Shown piece after piece: positions 1 through 7,613 of a DNA stretch of 64,000 nt (position 1 is its first letter; each line of letters opens with the position of its first letter). The notes beneath the pieces are model-generated. The model searched no databases. It had not been told where the DNA came from and was given only the letters and a program-made list of their open reading frames with translations. Source of the stretch: Saccharopolyspora hirsuta (GTDB lineage: Bacteria; Actinomycetota; Actinomycetes; Mycobacteriales; Pseudonocardiaceae); contig NZ_VWPH01000001.1 of assembly GCF_008630535.1 (NCBI RefSeq), positions 434,001 through 498,000 of the forward strand. Direction: 5' to 3'. The position numbers were made by a program, and so were the translations under genes.

Positions 1-854
1 AGCCGGTCGATCGGGTCCCGCTGCCGCCACTGCTCGACCTCGTCGGCGGAGCGGTAGCGCCCGGCGTCGTCGGCGTTGGTGTGCGCCTCCATCCGGTAGG
101 TGTGCGCCTCGACCAGGAACGGTCCGGCACCGGAGCGGGCGTGCGCCACGGCGGCATCCAGCACCGACAGCACGGCCGCCGCGTCGTTGCCGTCCACCTG
201 CTCGCTGCGCACGCCGTAGCCGATCCCCTTGTGCGCCAGCGAAGGCGCCACCGACTGCTTGGCCAGCGGCACGCTGATCGCATAACCGTTGTTCTGCACC
301 AGGAACACCACCGGGGCGCGGAAGACCGCGGCGAAGTTCAGCGCCTCGTGGAAGTCGCCCTCGCTGGTGGCGCCGTCGCCGATCAGCGCCAGCGCGACCG
401 CGCCGCTGCCCTTGCGGGCTTCACCGTGCGCCAGGCCGACCGCGTGCAGGGTCTGGGTGGCCAGCGGGGTGCACTGCGGGGCGGTGCGGGTGCTCGGCAC
501 GTCGTAGCCGCAGTGCCAGTCGCCGCGCAGCAGCGTCAGCACCTCCACCGGGTCGATGCCGCGGGTCACCAGCGCCACCGAGTCCCGGTAGGTGGGGAAC
601 AGCCAGTCCTGCGCGCCGATGCTCAGCGCCGCGCCCACCTGGCAGGCCTCCTGGCCGCGCGAGGACGGGTACACCGCCAGCCGACCCTGCTTGGTGAGGG
701 TGGTGGCCTGCGCGTCGAACCGGCGGCCCACGACCATCGCCCGGTAGGCGGCCAGCAGCCGGGGCGGCTCCGGCACCGGGTAGTTCGGATCGGGCTGCTC
801 CAGCAGCCCCACCGGACTGCTCGACGGAAGCCATTCCACGGTCGACACCTCCAT
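1..854 (-). CDS. bkdA: 2-oxoacid dehydrogenase E1 alpha subunit (branched-chain type), partial
   Basis: Thiamine-diphosphate-dependent E1 alpha subunit that decarboxylates a branched-chain 2-oxoacid (or pyruvate) and, with E1 beta, passes the acyl group to the E2 lipoyl domain in the cytoplasm. About 284 residues are visible and the C-terminus lies beyond the left edge. The TPP-binding signature GDGATSEGDFHEALNFAAVF followed by QNNGYAIS is clear, as is the earlier SSRGQEACQVG segment. The start is ATG at 852-854, with residues MEVSTVEWLPSS. The divergent Lrp/AsnC regulator next door is typical of bkd loci (BkdR), so branched-chain substrate use is favoured over pyruvate; that choice is inference. 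E1 beta and E2 would be expected further left. Confidence 0.88.
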   Translation of the reverse strand, partial: MEVSTVEWLPSSSPVGLLEQPDPNYPVPEPPRLLAAYRAMVVGRRFDAQATTLTKQGRLAVYPSSRGQEACQVGAALSIGAQDWLFPTYRDSVALVTRGIDPVEVLTLLRGDWHCGYDVPSTRTAPQCTPLATQTLHAVGLAHGEARKGSGAVALALIGDGATSEGDFHEALNFAAVFRAPVVFLVQNNGYAISVPLAKQSVAPSLAHKGIGYGVRSEQVDGNDAAAVLSVLDAAVAHARSGAGPFLVEAHTYRMEAHTNADDAGRYRSADEVEQWRQRDPIDR

Positions 855-941
855 TGGACGACTGGCTTGAGATCGTCGGCCAGCGGTGTCATGTGATACA
901 AGTCATCCGCGAGCAATCGGGACGAACGGCTTCAGGGGTGC

Positions 942-1445
942 GTGATGATCGACCAGACGTCCGGCGGGAGCGGTCTTCGGCGCGGGCGGGCCGGACGAAC
1001 GGCACCCGCGCTGGACGACATCGACGCGCGCATCGTCGACGAGCTGGTCCGCGACGGCCGGATGTCCATCCGCACCCTGGCCGAACGGGTCAACATCTCC
1101 CGGAGCAACGCGCACAGCCGGGTGGACCGGCTGCTCGACAGCGGGGTGATCACCGGGTTCCACGCCCGCGTCGAGCCGACCAGGGCCGGGCTAGGCACGG
1201 CGGCGCTGATCGGCCTGTCCATCGAGCAGGACACCTGGCGCGAGGTGACCCGGCGGTTGGCCGAGATCGACTCCGTCGAGCACGTGGCGCTGGTGGCGGG
1301 GGAGTTCGACATCGTGGTGCGGGTGCGCACCGAGGACAACGTGTCCCTGCGCAACCTGGTCTTCGACCACATCCAGTCGCTACCGGGCGTGCGGACCTGC
1401 CACACCTGGCTCATCTTCCACGAGTTCGAGCCAGAACACCGCTGA
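942..1445 (+). CDS. Lrp/AsnC family transcriptional regulator
   Basis: DNA-binding regulator of 167 residues. An N-terminal winged-HTH lies at about residues 27-75 (DARIVDELVRDGRMSIRTLA, then NISRSNAHSRVDRLLDSG), followed by a RAM effector-binding and oligomerisation domain with the usual LVAGEFDIVVRVRTED stretch. It is transcribed away from the 2-oxoacid dehydrogenase gene with an 87-bp gap, the arrangement of BkdR-type regulators that sense branched-chain amino acids. The first 25 residues are a basic, disordered extension. The start is ATG at 942; an in-frame ATG follows directly at 945. Ligand and target are inferred from context only. Confidence 0.9.
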   Translation: MMIDQTSGGSGLRRGRAGRTAPALDDIDARIVDELVRDGRMSIRTLAERVNISRSNAHSRVDRLLDSGVITGFHARVEPTRAGLGTAALIGLSIEQDTWREVTRRLAEIDSVEHVALVAGEFDIVVRVRTEDNVSLRNLVFDHIQSLPGVRTCHTWLIFHEFEPEHR

Positions 1446-1454
1446 CCGGCGAGG

Positions 1455-2252
1455 TCAGGGGAGGTCGACGTCGACGACCACCGGGGCGTGGTCGGAGGTG
1501 CCCTTGCCCTTGCGGGCGTTGCGGTCGACGTAGGCGTCGGTGACCGCGCCGCTGAACCGGTCGTTGCCGTAGACCAGGTCGATGCGCATGCCCTGGTTGT
1601 TGGGGAAGCGCAGGGCCCGGTAGTCCCAGTAGGTGAAGGCCACGTCGTACTTCAGGGGGCGCGGGTGGACCTCGGTCAGGCCCACCTCGGTGAGCGCGGT
1701 CAGCGCCTTGCGCTCGTCCTCGGTGACGTGCGTGCAGCCCGCGAACTCGGCGATGTCCCACACGTCGGCGTCGGTCGGCGCGATGTTGAAGTCGCCGAGC
1801 ACGGCGAACGGGAGCTCCGCCAGCTCCTCGGCGGCGGTGGCGCGCAGCGCGTCGAGCCAGCGCAGCTTGTAGGCGTAGTGCGGGTGGCCGACCTCGCGGC
1901 CGTTGGGCACGTACACCGACCACACGCGGACCCCGCCGCAGGTGGCGCCGATCGCGCGCGGTTCCTGGGCCTCGAACATCGCCCCGTCGGCCATGAACCC
2001 GGGCTCGTCGAGCAGGCCGCGCCGCACGTCGTCGATGCCGACCTTGGACAGCACCGCGACCCCGTTCCAGCGGCCGGTGCCGTGCGCGGCGACCTCGTAG
2101 CCCAGCTCACCGACCTCGTCGTACGGGAAGGCGTCCTCGGCGCACTTGAGCTCCTGCAGGCACAGCACGTCCGGCTCGGCGGTGCCCAGCCAGTCGAGCA
2201 GCTTCGGCAACCGGGCCCCGACGGAGTTGACGTTCCAGCTAGCGATCCGCAC
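1455..2252 (-). CDS. xthA: Exodeoxyribonuclease III
   Basis: Mg-dependent AP endonuclease and 3'-5' exonuclease of base-excision repair, about 265 residues. Catalytic signatures are visible in order: IASWNVNSV at the start, LQELKC (metal-binding Glu), the YVPNGREVGHPHY loop, GDFNIAPTDADV (Asp and Asn) and the C-terminal TSDHAPVVVDV (Asp-His pair). The GTG at 2250-2252 gives the family's standard N-terminus (VRIASWNVN); an ATG 18 bp upstream at 2268-2270 is possible. It is convergent with the Lrp gene, with 9 bp between stop codons, and lies downstream of a CoA-transferase on the same strand, separated by about 210 bp that contain palindromes. Confidence 0.94.
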   Translation of the reverse strand: MRIASWNVNSVGARLPKLLDWLGTAEPDVLCLQELKCAEDAFPYDEVGELGYEVAAHGTGRWNGVAVLSKVGIDDVRRGLLDEPGFMADGAMFEAQEPRAIGATCGGVRVWSVYVPNGREVGHPHYAYKLRWLDALRATAAEELAELPFAVLGDFNIAPTDADVWDIAEFAGCTHVTEDERKALTALTEVGLTEVHPRPLKYDVAFTYWDYRALRFPNNQGMRIDLVYGNDRFSGAVTDAYVDRNARKGKGTSDHAPVVVDVDLP

Positions 2253-2313
2253 GCCAGAACCCTCCCACACGACCCCGTCAGCTCAGCCGGGCACCCGGGG
2301 GTGCGATTTCATT

Positions 2314-2330
2314 GAGGTTTTTCCAACCTC
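2314..2330. repeat. Short inverted repeat downstream of the 2393-2426 palindrome
   Basis: GAGGTT (2314-2319) and AACCTC (2325-2330) flank a 5-base TTTCC loop. It sits about 60 bp upstream of xthA on the minus strand, so it could be part of the xthA 5' region or of the preceding gene's terminator. No function can be assigned from sequence alone. Confidence 0.45.
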
Positions 2331-2392
2331 GTTACCTGCCGGTCGGTGCCGGTCGCCCTTCGCAGCTGCGGTCTACGGGCAGGATGAACAAG

Positions 2393-2426
2393 TTCAATGG
2401 AAATCGGACCTCCGATTTCCATTGAA
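2393..2426. repeat. Perfect 34-bp palindrome between CoA-transferase and xthA
   Basis: The arms TTCAATGGAAATCGGA (2393-2408) and TCCGATTTCCATTGAA (2411-2426) are exact reverse complements around a CC centre. Bases 2413-2430 also carry a nested CGATTT...AAATCG repeat. It is AT-rich against a GC-rich background and lies 35 bp past the stop of the minus-strand CoA-transferase. It could be a terminator stem, an operator for xthA, or a member of a small palindromic repeat family, since it shares TTTCNNTTGAAA with the repeat inside the FUSC gene at 59.7 kb. Confidence 0.75.
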
Positions 2427-2460
2427 ATCGCACAATGTCCGCCGAGGTCGGACGGCCGGG

Positions 2461-3945
2461 TCAGCGGGGGAGCCACTCGGGGCGGGAGGAACCGCGGGGG
2501 ACGAGGACGTGGCGGTAGGCGCCGGGGGTTTCGCTCATCCGGACCTGGTCGGTGACGCCCTGGTAGCGGCCGAGCGGGGTGTCCGCGGTGAAGGTCTCCG
2601 GGGGCAGGTAGGCGTGCTCCTCGCCGGTGCCCGCGATCGCGCGGGCGTAGTCGCGGTCGAAGATGCCCATGCTCAGGATCCACAGCGCCGCGCGGGTCAG
2701 CGAGACGTGCACCCGGTAGCTGCCGCCCTCGGTGGCGCGGCGGACGAGCGCCTGGGCGGTGCCGAGGGCCATCAGCCAGGACACGATGTAGTCGTTGACC
2801 ACCAGGATCGGCGGCAGCTGCGGGGTTTCGCCGTCGCCCTCGAGGTTCATCATGCCCACCACGCTGCCCGCGGACTGGTCGAAGCCGACCCGCCCGGCCC
2901 ACGGTCCGGTGCGGCCGTTGAACGAGGTCGTGACGTGCACGATGCCCGGCCGCGCCGCGGCGGCCTGCTCCGGGGACAACCCGATCTGCTCCAGGTAGCC
3001 GGGGCGCCGGTTGGCGAAGAAGACGTCGGCGTCGGCGAGCAACCGCTGGATCAGCTGCGGGCCCTCGCCGCGGTAGGGGTCCACTGTGGAGGAGCGCATG
3101 CCGACGTTGGCGGTGATGTAGGTGACGTCGTGCTCGAGCTCGTTGGGCCGCCACAGGTTGAGCACGTCGGCGCCGTGCAGCGCCAGCGCCCGCCCGGCGC
3201 CCGCACCGGCGATCACGTGCCCCATGCCCAGCGCCCGCACGCCGTCCAGCGGTGCGCTGCCGCCCGGCCGGAACGGTTCGGGTTCGCTGTCGCCGATCTT
3301 GGTGATCTCGACCAGCGGCTGGTGGGCCAGCGACTCCTGGTAGTGCGGTTCGGCGAACAGCTCGGCCGGGGTCCGCAGCATCGGCAGGACCACGCCCGCC
3401 TCGGCCGCGGCGTCCTCCAGGTCGCGGCCCCGCCACCCGGCGATCGCCTTGGCGACCGCGTCGGCGTCGTCGGGCACGTCGAGCAGCTTCTGCGCGCCGA
3501 CCTTCAGCTTCGGGTACGGGTTGAGCGGCATCACCCAGCGGTCGTCGGCGGTGCGGTAGAAGGCGAAGCCGAGCGCGTTGCCGACGTTGGCCGGGCTGCT
3601 GCCGGGGTAGCCGTTGAGCAGCTCCCACTTGCGGTCGTAGAACGGGCACAGCCGGTGCGGGGCGGTGCGCAGGTCCACCTCGATGTCCTGGCCGGGGCCG
3701 CCGCGCAGCTGCCAGATCTTGGCCATCGCCACCGACTTCGCGGCCAGCGCGATGGCGGCGGCGCCGCCGAGCCGAAGCGTGCTGGGCACCACCGGGTCGG
3801 CGCCGCGGAAGGTGATCCGCCCGCCCGAGTCGGCCGGGCTCAGGTCGACCCCGGCGAGCACGTCGGTCAGCTCGGCCAGCAGGTCGAAAGCGTCGTCCGC
3901 GGCGGGTGCGGCCATCGCGCGGGTGATCCGCTCGGTGAGCGACAT
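2461..3945 (-). CDS. Class III CoA-transferase family (CaiB/BaiF) protein
   Basis: 494-residue protein whose C-terminal half resembles family III CoA-transferases: GMGHVIAGAGAGRALALHGADVLNL, an NRRPGYLEQIGLSPEQ stretch, IVHVTTSFNGRTGPWAGR and the VGFDQSAG block. The start at ATG 3943-3945 (MSLTERITRAMA) is preceded by a GGAGG ribosome site. The segment where the family usually has a catalytic Asp (pattern V-D-V-S-L-x-D-A) reads YRVHVSLTRAALW here, with Arg at that position, so transferase activity is doubtful. Family members of this length are found as single genes in actinomycetes; the substrate is unknown. There are no obvious operon partners. Confidence 0.8.
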   Translation of the reverse strand: MSLTERITRAMAAPAADDAFDLLAELTDVLAGVDLSPADSGGRITFRGADPVVPSTLRLGGAAAIALAAKSVAMAKIWQLRGGPGQDIEVDLRTAPHRLCPFYDRKWELLNGYPGSSPANVGNALGFAFYRTADDRWVMPLNPYPKLKVGAQKLLDVPDDADAVAKAIAGWRGRDLEDAAAEAGVVLPMLRTPAELFAEPHYQESLAHQPLVEITKIGDSEPEPFRPGGSAPLDGVRALGMGHVIAGAGAGRALALHGADVLNLWRPNELEHDVTYITANVGMRSSTVDPYRGEGPQLIQRLLADADVFFANRRPGYLEQIGLSPEQAAAARPGIVHVTTSFNGRTGPWAGRVGFDQSAGSVVGMMNLEGDGETPQLPPILVVNDYIVSWLMALGTAQALVRRATEGGSYRVHVSLTRAALWILSMGIFDRDYARAIAGTGEEHAYLPPETFTADTPLGRYQGVTDQVRMSETPGAYRHVLVPRGSSRPEWLPR

Positions 3946-4042
3946 GGTGCCTCCAGTGCGCATCGACTTTTCATTAACGATGCTAACTAGCTGTCGGCCG
4001 GGCGGCTCGACCGATCCGGGCAGGCCGGTGTGACCGCAGCGG

Positions 4043-4255
4043 TCACGGAACGGCGGGCTCGCCTGCGTACTGGTAGCGCCACACGCCGTCGGCGCGGCGG
4101 TCGTGCCGGTCGTAGCGCGCGCACGGGGACTCGCCATCGCGCGGGGAGGGGAAGGTGAACTGACCGAGGGGTAAGTCCGCCTCCGGCGCGGGGATGATGA
4201 ACGACCGGCCGTCCTCCGGGCCGCCGATCAGTTCGGCGTGCACGTGCTGCTGCAT
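4043..4255 (-). CDS. Small hypothetical protein
   Basis: 70-residue soluble protein starting at ATG 4253-4255 (MQQHVHAELIGGPEDGRSF) with a GGGAG ribosome site just upstream. The HAELIGGPEDGR motif, followed by charged residues and an aromatic tail (GVWRYQYAGE), resembles small actinomycete and phage-associated proteins that share an N-terminal GGPxDGR motif. No function is assigned to them that I can support. It is monocistronic and divergent from the LigD phosphoesterase gene. A longer reading from 4333 is open but lacks a better start. Confidence 0.65.
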   Translation of the reverse strand: MQQHVHAELIGGPEDGRSFIIPAPEADLPLGQFTFPSPRDGESPCARYDRHDRRADGVWRYQYAGEPAVP

Positions 4256-4428
4256 GGATGATCTCCCTGGCTGCGTCGTCGCCCTTCTCGCCCCATAGGA
4301 ACAAATGCGCTGCCCGTTGGTTCCAGGTTTCACCCGATCGTCTCAACTTGATGTGTCAGCAGGCGGTTTTCGCAGTCCAGCCCGATTGCGCTTGGTTAGC
4401 GGACGACCACTCCGGGTAGGACCGGGGC

Positions 4429-4998
4429 ATGGCCGAGGACAAGCTCGCGACCTACCGGCGCAAGCGCGATCTGAAGCGGTCCGGGGAGCCCAGCGGCGGT
4501 GAACCCGGGGATCAGCCGCGGTTCGTGGTGCAGCGGCACGACGCCTCCAGCCTGCACTACGACTTCCGGCTCGAAGTCGACGGCGTGCTCAAGTCGTGGG
4601 CGGTGCCGAAGGGCCCGTCGCTGGACCCGCGGGAGAAGCGGCTGGCCACCCCGACCGAGGACCACCCGCTGGACTACGCGGACTTCGAGGGCGAGATCCC
4701 GGAGGGCTACGGCGCGGGCACGGTCATCGTCTGGGACACCGGTACCTACCGCAACGACACCGAGCGCGACGGCGAACCGGTGCCGATGGCCGACGGGCTC
4801 GACGCCGGGCACGTCAAGGTGCGGCTGCACGGCACGAAGCTGCGCGGCGATTTCGCCCTGACCCGCAGCAGGATTCGCGGGCGCGAGCAGTGGCTGCTGG
4901 TGAAGGTCGACGACGACGGGGCCGACCGGCGGCGCAACCCGGTGAGCACGCAACCGGAATCGGTGCTCTCCGGTCGGACGAACGACGAGCTGCGGTGA
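4429..4998 (+). CDS. ligD: LigD-type 3'-phosphoesterase (PE) domain protein
   Basis: Stand-alone 189-residue phosphoesterase that trims 3'-phosphate or 3'-ribonucleotide ends before ligation in bacterial NHEJ. Positions matching the PE active site of Pseudomonas LigD are all present: His37, His43, Asp45 and Arg47 in RHDASSLHYDFRLEVDG, and His79 and Tyr83 in EDHPLDYADFEG. The nearby GYGAGTVIVWDTG block is also family-typical. The gene ends 6 bp before the LigD polymerase gene, so the two are probably translated together. In mycobacteria these domains are fused with a ligase; here they are separate and no ATP-dependent ligase domain or Ku is in the window. Confidence 0.92.
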   Translation: MAEDKLATYRRKRDLKRSGEPSGGEPGDQPRFVVQRHDASSLHYDFRLEVDGVLKSWAVPKGPSLDPREKRLATPTEDHPLDYADFEGEIPEGYGAGTVIVWDTGTYRNDTERDGEPVPMADGLDAGHVKVRLHGTKLRGDFALTRSRIRGREQWLLVKVDDDGADRRRNPVSTQPESVLSGRTNDELR

Positions 4999-5004
4999 CC
5001 GGCG

Positions 5005-5868
5005 GTGAGCGCGCAGCTGGAGGTCCGGGGACGTCGGTTCGAGGTGTCCAACCCGGACAAGGTGCTCTACCCGGACGCGGGTTACCGCAAGCAGGACGTG
5101 CTGGACTACTACCGCTCGGTTGCCGATGCGATGGTGCCGCACACCCGCGGGAAACCGGTGACGCTGCGGCGCTTCCCGGACGGCATCGACGACGGCGGGT
5201 TCTTCCAGAAGGAGGCGTCGGACCACTTCCCGGACTGGGTCCGGGTGGTGTCCGTGCCGCAGCGCGGGGAGCGCGGGGTGGTGCACCACGCGGTCGTCGA
5301 CGACGCCGCGACGCTGCTGTACCTGGCCGGTCAGGCCTGCCTGGAGTTCCACATCGCTCTCTCCACAGTGGATGATCTGGAGCGGCCGGTGCTGGTGGTG
5401 CTCGACCTGGACCCGCCGGACGGGGTCGGGCTGACCGAGCTGCGGGAGGTGACCCGCCGGATGTGCGAGCGGTTCCGCGACGCCGGGCTGCAGCCGCACG
5501 TGCAGGCCACCGGCGGGCGCGGTTTCCACGTCGCCGCGCCGCTGCGCGCCGAGCGCGGGTTCGACGAGGTCCGGGCCGAGCTGCGGGAGCTGGCCGGGGA
5601 AGCGGTGCGCGACGAACCGCGGCGGCTGACCGTCGAGCAGCGCAAGGACAAGCGGGGCGACCGGATCTTCCTGGACACCAACCGCAACGCCTACGGCCAG
5701 ACGATGATCGCGCCGTACTCGCTGCGCGCCCGCCCCGGCGCCCCGGCCGCGACCCCGCTGGACCTCGACGAGCTCGGCCGCGCGCGGCCGCAGTCCCACG
5801 GCCTGGCGAACATGGCCCGCCGGTTGGCGCAGAAGGACGATCCGTGGGCCGATCTGGACCGGAGGTGA
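5005..5868 (+). CDS. ligD: LigD-type DNA polymerase/primase domain protein
   Basis: 287-residue archaeo-eukaryotic-primase-type polymerase of the NHEJ LigD family, able in known homologues to add (ribo)nucleotides at break ends. The metal-binding Asp pair is in VVLDLDPPDGV, the HVQATGGRGFHVAAPL block matches the nucleotide-binding motif, and the third acidic motif sits near DRIFLDTNRNAYGQT. The start is GTG 5005-5007, 6 bp after the phosphoesterase gene. No ligase domain follows. Together the two genes form a split NHEJ end-processing module; the partner ligase and Ku must be elsewhere. Confidence 0.92.
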   Translation: MSAQLEVRGRRFEVSNPDKVLYPDAGYRKQDVLDYYRSVADAMVPHTRGKPVTLRRFPDGIDDGGFFQKEASDHFPDWVRVVSVPQRGERGVVHHAVVDDAATLLYLAGQACLEFHIALSTVDDLERPVLVVLDLDPPDGVGLTELREVTRRMCERFRDAGLQPHVQATGGRGFHVAAPLRAERGFDEVRAELRELAGEAVRDEPRRLTVEQRKDKRGDRIFLDTNRNAYGQTMIAPYSLRARPGAPAATPLDLDELGRARPQSHGLANMARRLAQKDDPWADLDRR

Positions 5869-5873
5869 GCAGG

Positions 5874-6083
5874 ATGTCCGAGCACCCGGAAGAACCCGAG
5901 ACCCTGCAGGGCGCCGAGAGCCTGGACGAGGAGGAGCTCGGCGGCGACTCGGTGGAGCGCGGGGTGCAGCCGCCGGACAGCTGGACCACGGCGACCGAGA
6001 GCCGCCCGACGCCCCGCGAGGAGCGGGAGGGCGGGTCCCTCGACGAGCGGCTGGCCGAGGAAGTGCCGGACGAGGACCGGTGA
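5874..6083 (+). CDS. Small acidic DUF5709-like protein
   Basis: 69-residue, strongly acidic protein starting at ATG 5874, 5 bp after the LigD polymerase stop (GTGAGCAGG spacer) and so likely co-translated. It contains the PPDSWTTATESRPTPREERE stretch and ends in GSLDERLAEEVPDEDR, which resembles the start of actinobacterial DUF5709 proteins. Those proteins are usually longer, so this may be a short member. Predicted disordered, with no signal peptide or membrane segment. Function unknown; the link to NHEJ is positional only. Confidence 0.65.
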   Translation: MSEHPEEPETLQGAESLDEEELGGDSVERGVQPPDSWTTATESRPTPREEREGGSLDERLAEEVPDEDR

Positions 6084-6138
6084 ATGCGGGTTCCGCGACC
6101 CGGGTACACCCGGTGAACAGGCCTTGAGGGGAGGGGCA

Positions 6139-6630
6139 GTGGACACCGAGATCACCCTCGTCGTGGACGGCGTCGAGCACCGGCTGACCGTCGACACGCG
6201 CACCACGGTCCTCGACGCGCTGCGGGAGCGGCTCGGCATCACCGGCCCGAAGAAGGGCTGCGACCACGGGCAGTGCGGCGCGTGCACGCTGCTGCTCGGC
6301 GACCGCCGGGTCAACAGCTGCCTGATGCTGGCGGTGGCCTACGACGGCGCCGACCTGCGCACCGCCGACGGCTTGGCCGACGGGGACCTGCACCCGGTGC
6401 AGCGCGCGTTCATCGAGCACGACGCTTTCCAGTGCGGCTACTGCACCCCGGGGCAGGTGGTGTCGGCGGTGGGGATGGTGCGCGAGATGCGCGAAGGCGA
6501 GCCGAGCGCGGTCACCCCCGACGCCGTGGACCTGGCCGACGAGGTGCGCGAGCGGATGAGCGGGAACCTGTGCCGCTGCGGGGCCTACGCCAACATGATC
6601 CCGGCCATCGTGGAGGTCGTGCGGCGATGA
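6139..6630 (+). CDS. Aldehyde oxidoreductase [2Fe-2S] subunit (PaoA-like)
   Basis: 163-residue iron-sulfur subunit of a molybdenum hydroxylase. It passes electrons from the molybdenum site to FAD. The plant-type cluster ligands are C41, C46, C49 and C61 (KGCDHGQCGACT...NSC), and the second cluster uses C99, C102, C145 and C147 (QCGYC and LCRCG). The GTG at 6139 follows a GAGGGGAGG ribosome site; an upstream TTG at 6124 is less likely. Unlike E. coli PaoA there is no Tat leader, so the enzyme should be cytoplasmic. First gene of a three-gene operon with ATGA overlaps. Confidence 0.9.
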   Translation: MDTEITLVVDGVEHRLTVDTRTTVLDALRERLGITGPKKGCDHGQCGACTLLLGDRRVNSCLMLAVAYDGADLRTADGLADGDLHPVQRAFIEHDAFQCGYCTPGQVVSAVGMVREMREGEPSAVTPDAVDLADEVRERMSGNLCRCGAYANMIPAIVEVVRR

Positions 6631-7613
6631 GACCGTTCCGCTACCAGCGCGTCCCGGACGTCAGCAGCGCGGTGAGCACGCTGGCCGCCGATCCCGAGGC
6701 GGCCTACCTGGCCGGTGGCACCAACCTGGTCGACCTGATGAAGCTGGAGGTCGCGGTGCCGGACCTGCTGGTCGACGTCCGGGGCCTGACCTCCGACCGG
6801 ATCGTGCAGCACCCGGACTTCGTGCGGATCGGCGCGGCGGCCACCAACAGCGCGCTGGCCGCCGACGAGGTGGTCCGCCAGCGGTTCCCGGTGCTGTCGC
6901 AGGCCGTCCTGGCCGGTGCCTCGGGGCAGCTGCGCAACCTCGCCACCACCGGCGGCAACCTGCTGCAGCGCACCAGGTGCGTGTACTTCCAGGACATCAA
7001 CACCCCGTGCAACAAGCGCGAACCGGGCACCGGCTGCTCGGCGCGGGAGGGCTTCCAGCGCGAGCACGCCGTCCTCGGTGCTTCCGAGGCGTGCATCGCC
7101 ACGCACCCCTCCGACATGGCCGTGGCGCTGGCCGCTCTCGACGCCGTGGTGAACACCGAGGGCCCGGCCGGGTCGCGGGCCATCCCGCTGGTGGACCTGC
7201 ACCGGTTGCCCGGCGACGAACCGCAGCGGGACACCGTGCTGGAGCACGGCGAGCTGATCACCTCGGTCGACGTCCCGCTGCTGGACTTCGCCACCAACTC
7301 CCGGTACCGCAAGGCGCGCGACCGGGCGTCCTTCGCGTTCGCGCTGGTGTCGGTGGCCGCGGCCGTCGACGTCGCCGACGGCGTGGTGCGCGACGTCCGC
7401 CTGGCGCTGGGCGGTGTCGCGCACAAGCCGTGGCGGGCCAGCGACGCCGAAGCCGCGCTGCGCGGCGCCGAGGCATCGGCCGAGGCGTTCCGCCGGGCCG
7501 CCGATGCCGAACTCGCCGGGGCGCGGCCGCTGCCCGGCAACGAGTTCAAGGTTCCGCTGGCGCGCAACATGATCGTCGGCGTGCTGTCCGAGCTGGCGGG
7601 GGTGCCGCGATGA
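6627..7613 (+). CDS. Aldehyde oxidoreductase FAD-binding subunit with extra [4Fe-4S] motif (PaoB-like)
   Basis: 328-residue FAD subunit of the molybdenum hydroxylase, starting in a 4-bp ATGA overlap with the previous gene. YLAGGTNLVDLMKLEV (about residues 27-42) and LATTGGNLLQRTRC are the FAD-binding motifs. Four cysteines at 118, 128, 137 and 156 (RCVYF, PCNKRE, TGCSA, EACIATH) match the insertion that binds a [4Fe-4S] cluster in E. coli PaoB/YagS, which sets this enzyme apart from ordinary xanthine dehydrogenase. The partner genes on both sides confirm a PaoABC-type heterotrimer. Substrate, probably an aromatic or aliphatic aldehyde, is inference. Confidence 0.9.
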   Translation: MRPFRYQRVPDVSSAVSTLAADPEAAYLAGGTNLVDLMKLEVAVPDLLVDVRGLTSDRIVQHPDFVRIGAAATNSALAADEVVRQRFPVLSQAVLAGASGQLRNLATTGGNLLQRTRCVYFQDINTPCNKREPGTGCSAREGFQREHAVLGASEACIATHPSDMAVALAALDAVVNTEGPAGSRAIPLVDLHRLPGDEPQRDTVLEHGELITSVDVPLLDFATNSRYRKARDRASFAFALVSVAAAVDVADGVVRDVRLALGGVAHKPWRASDAEAALRGAEASAEAFRRAADAELAGARPLPGNEFKVPLARNMIVGVLSELAGVPR

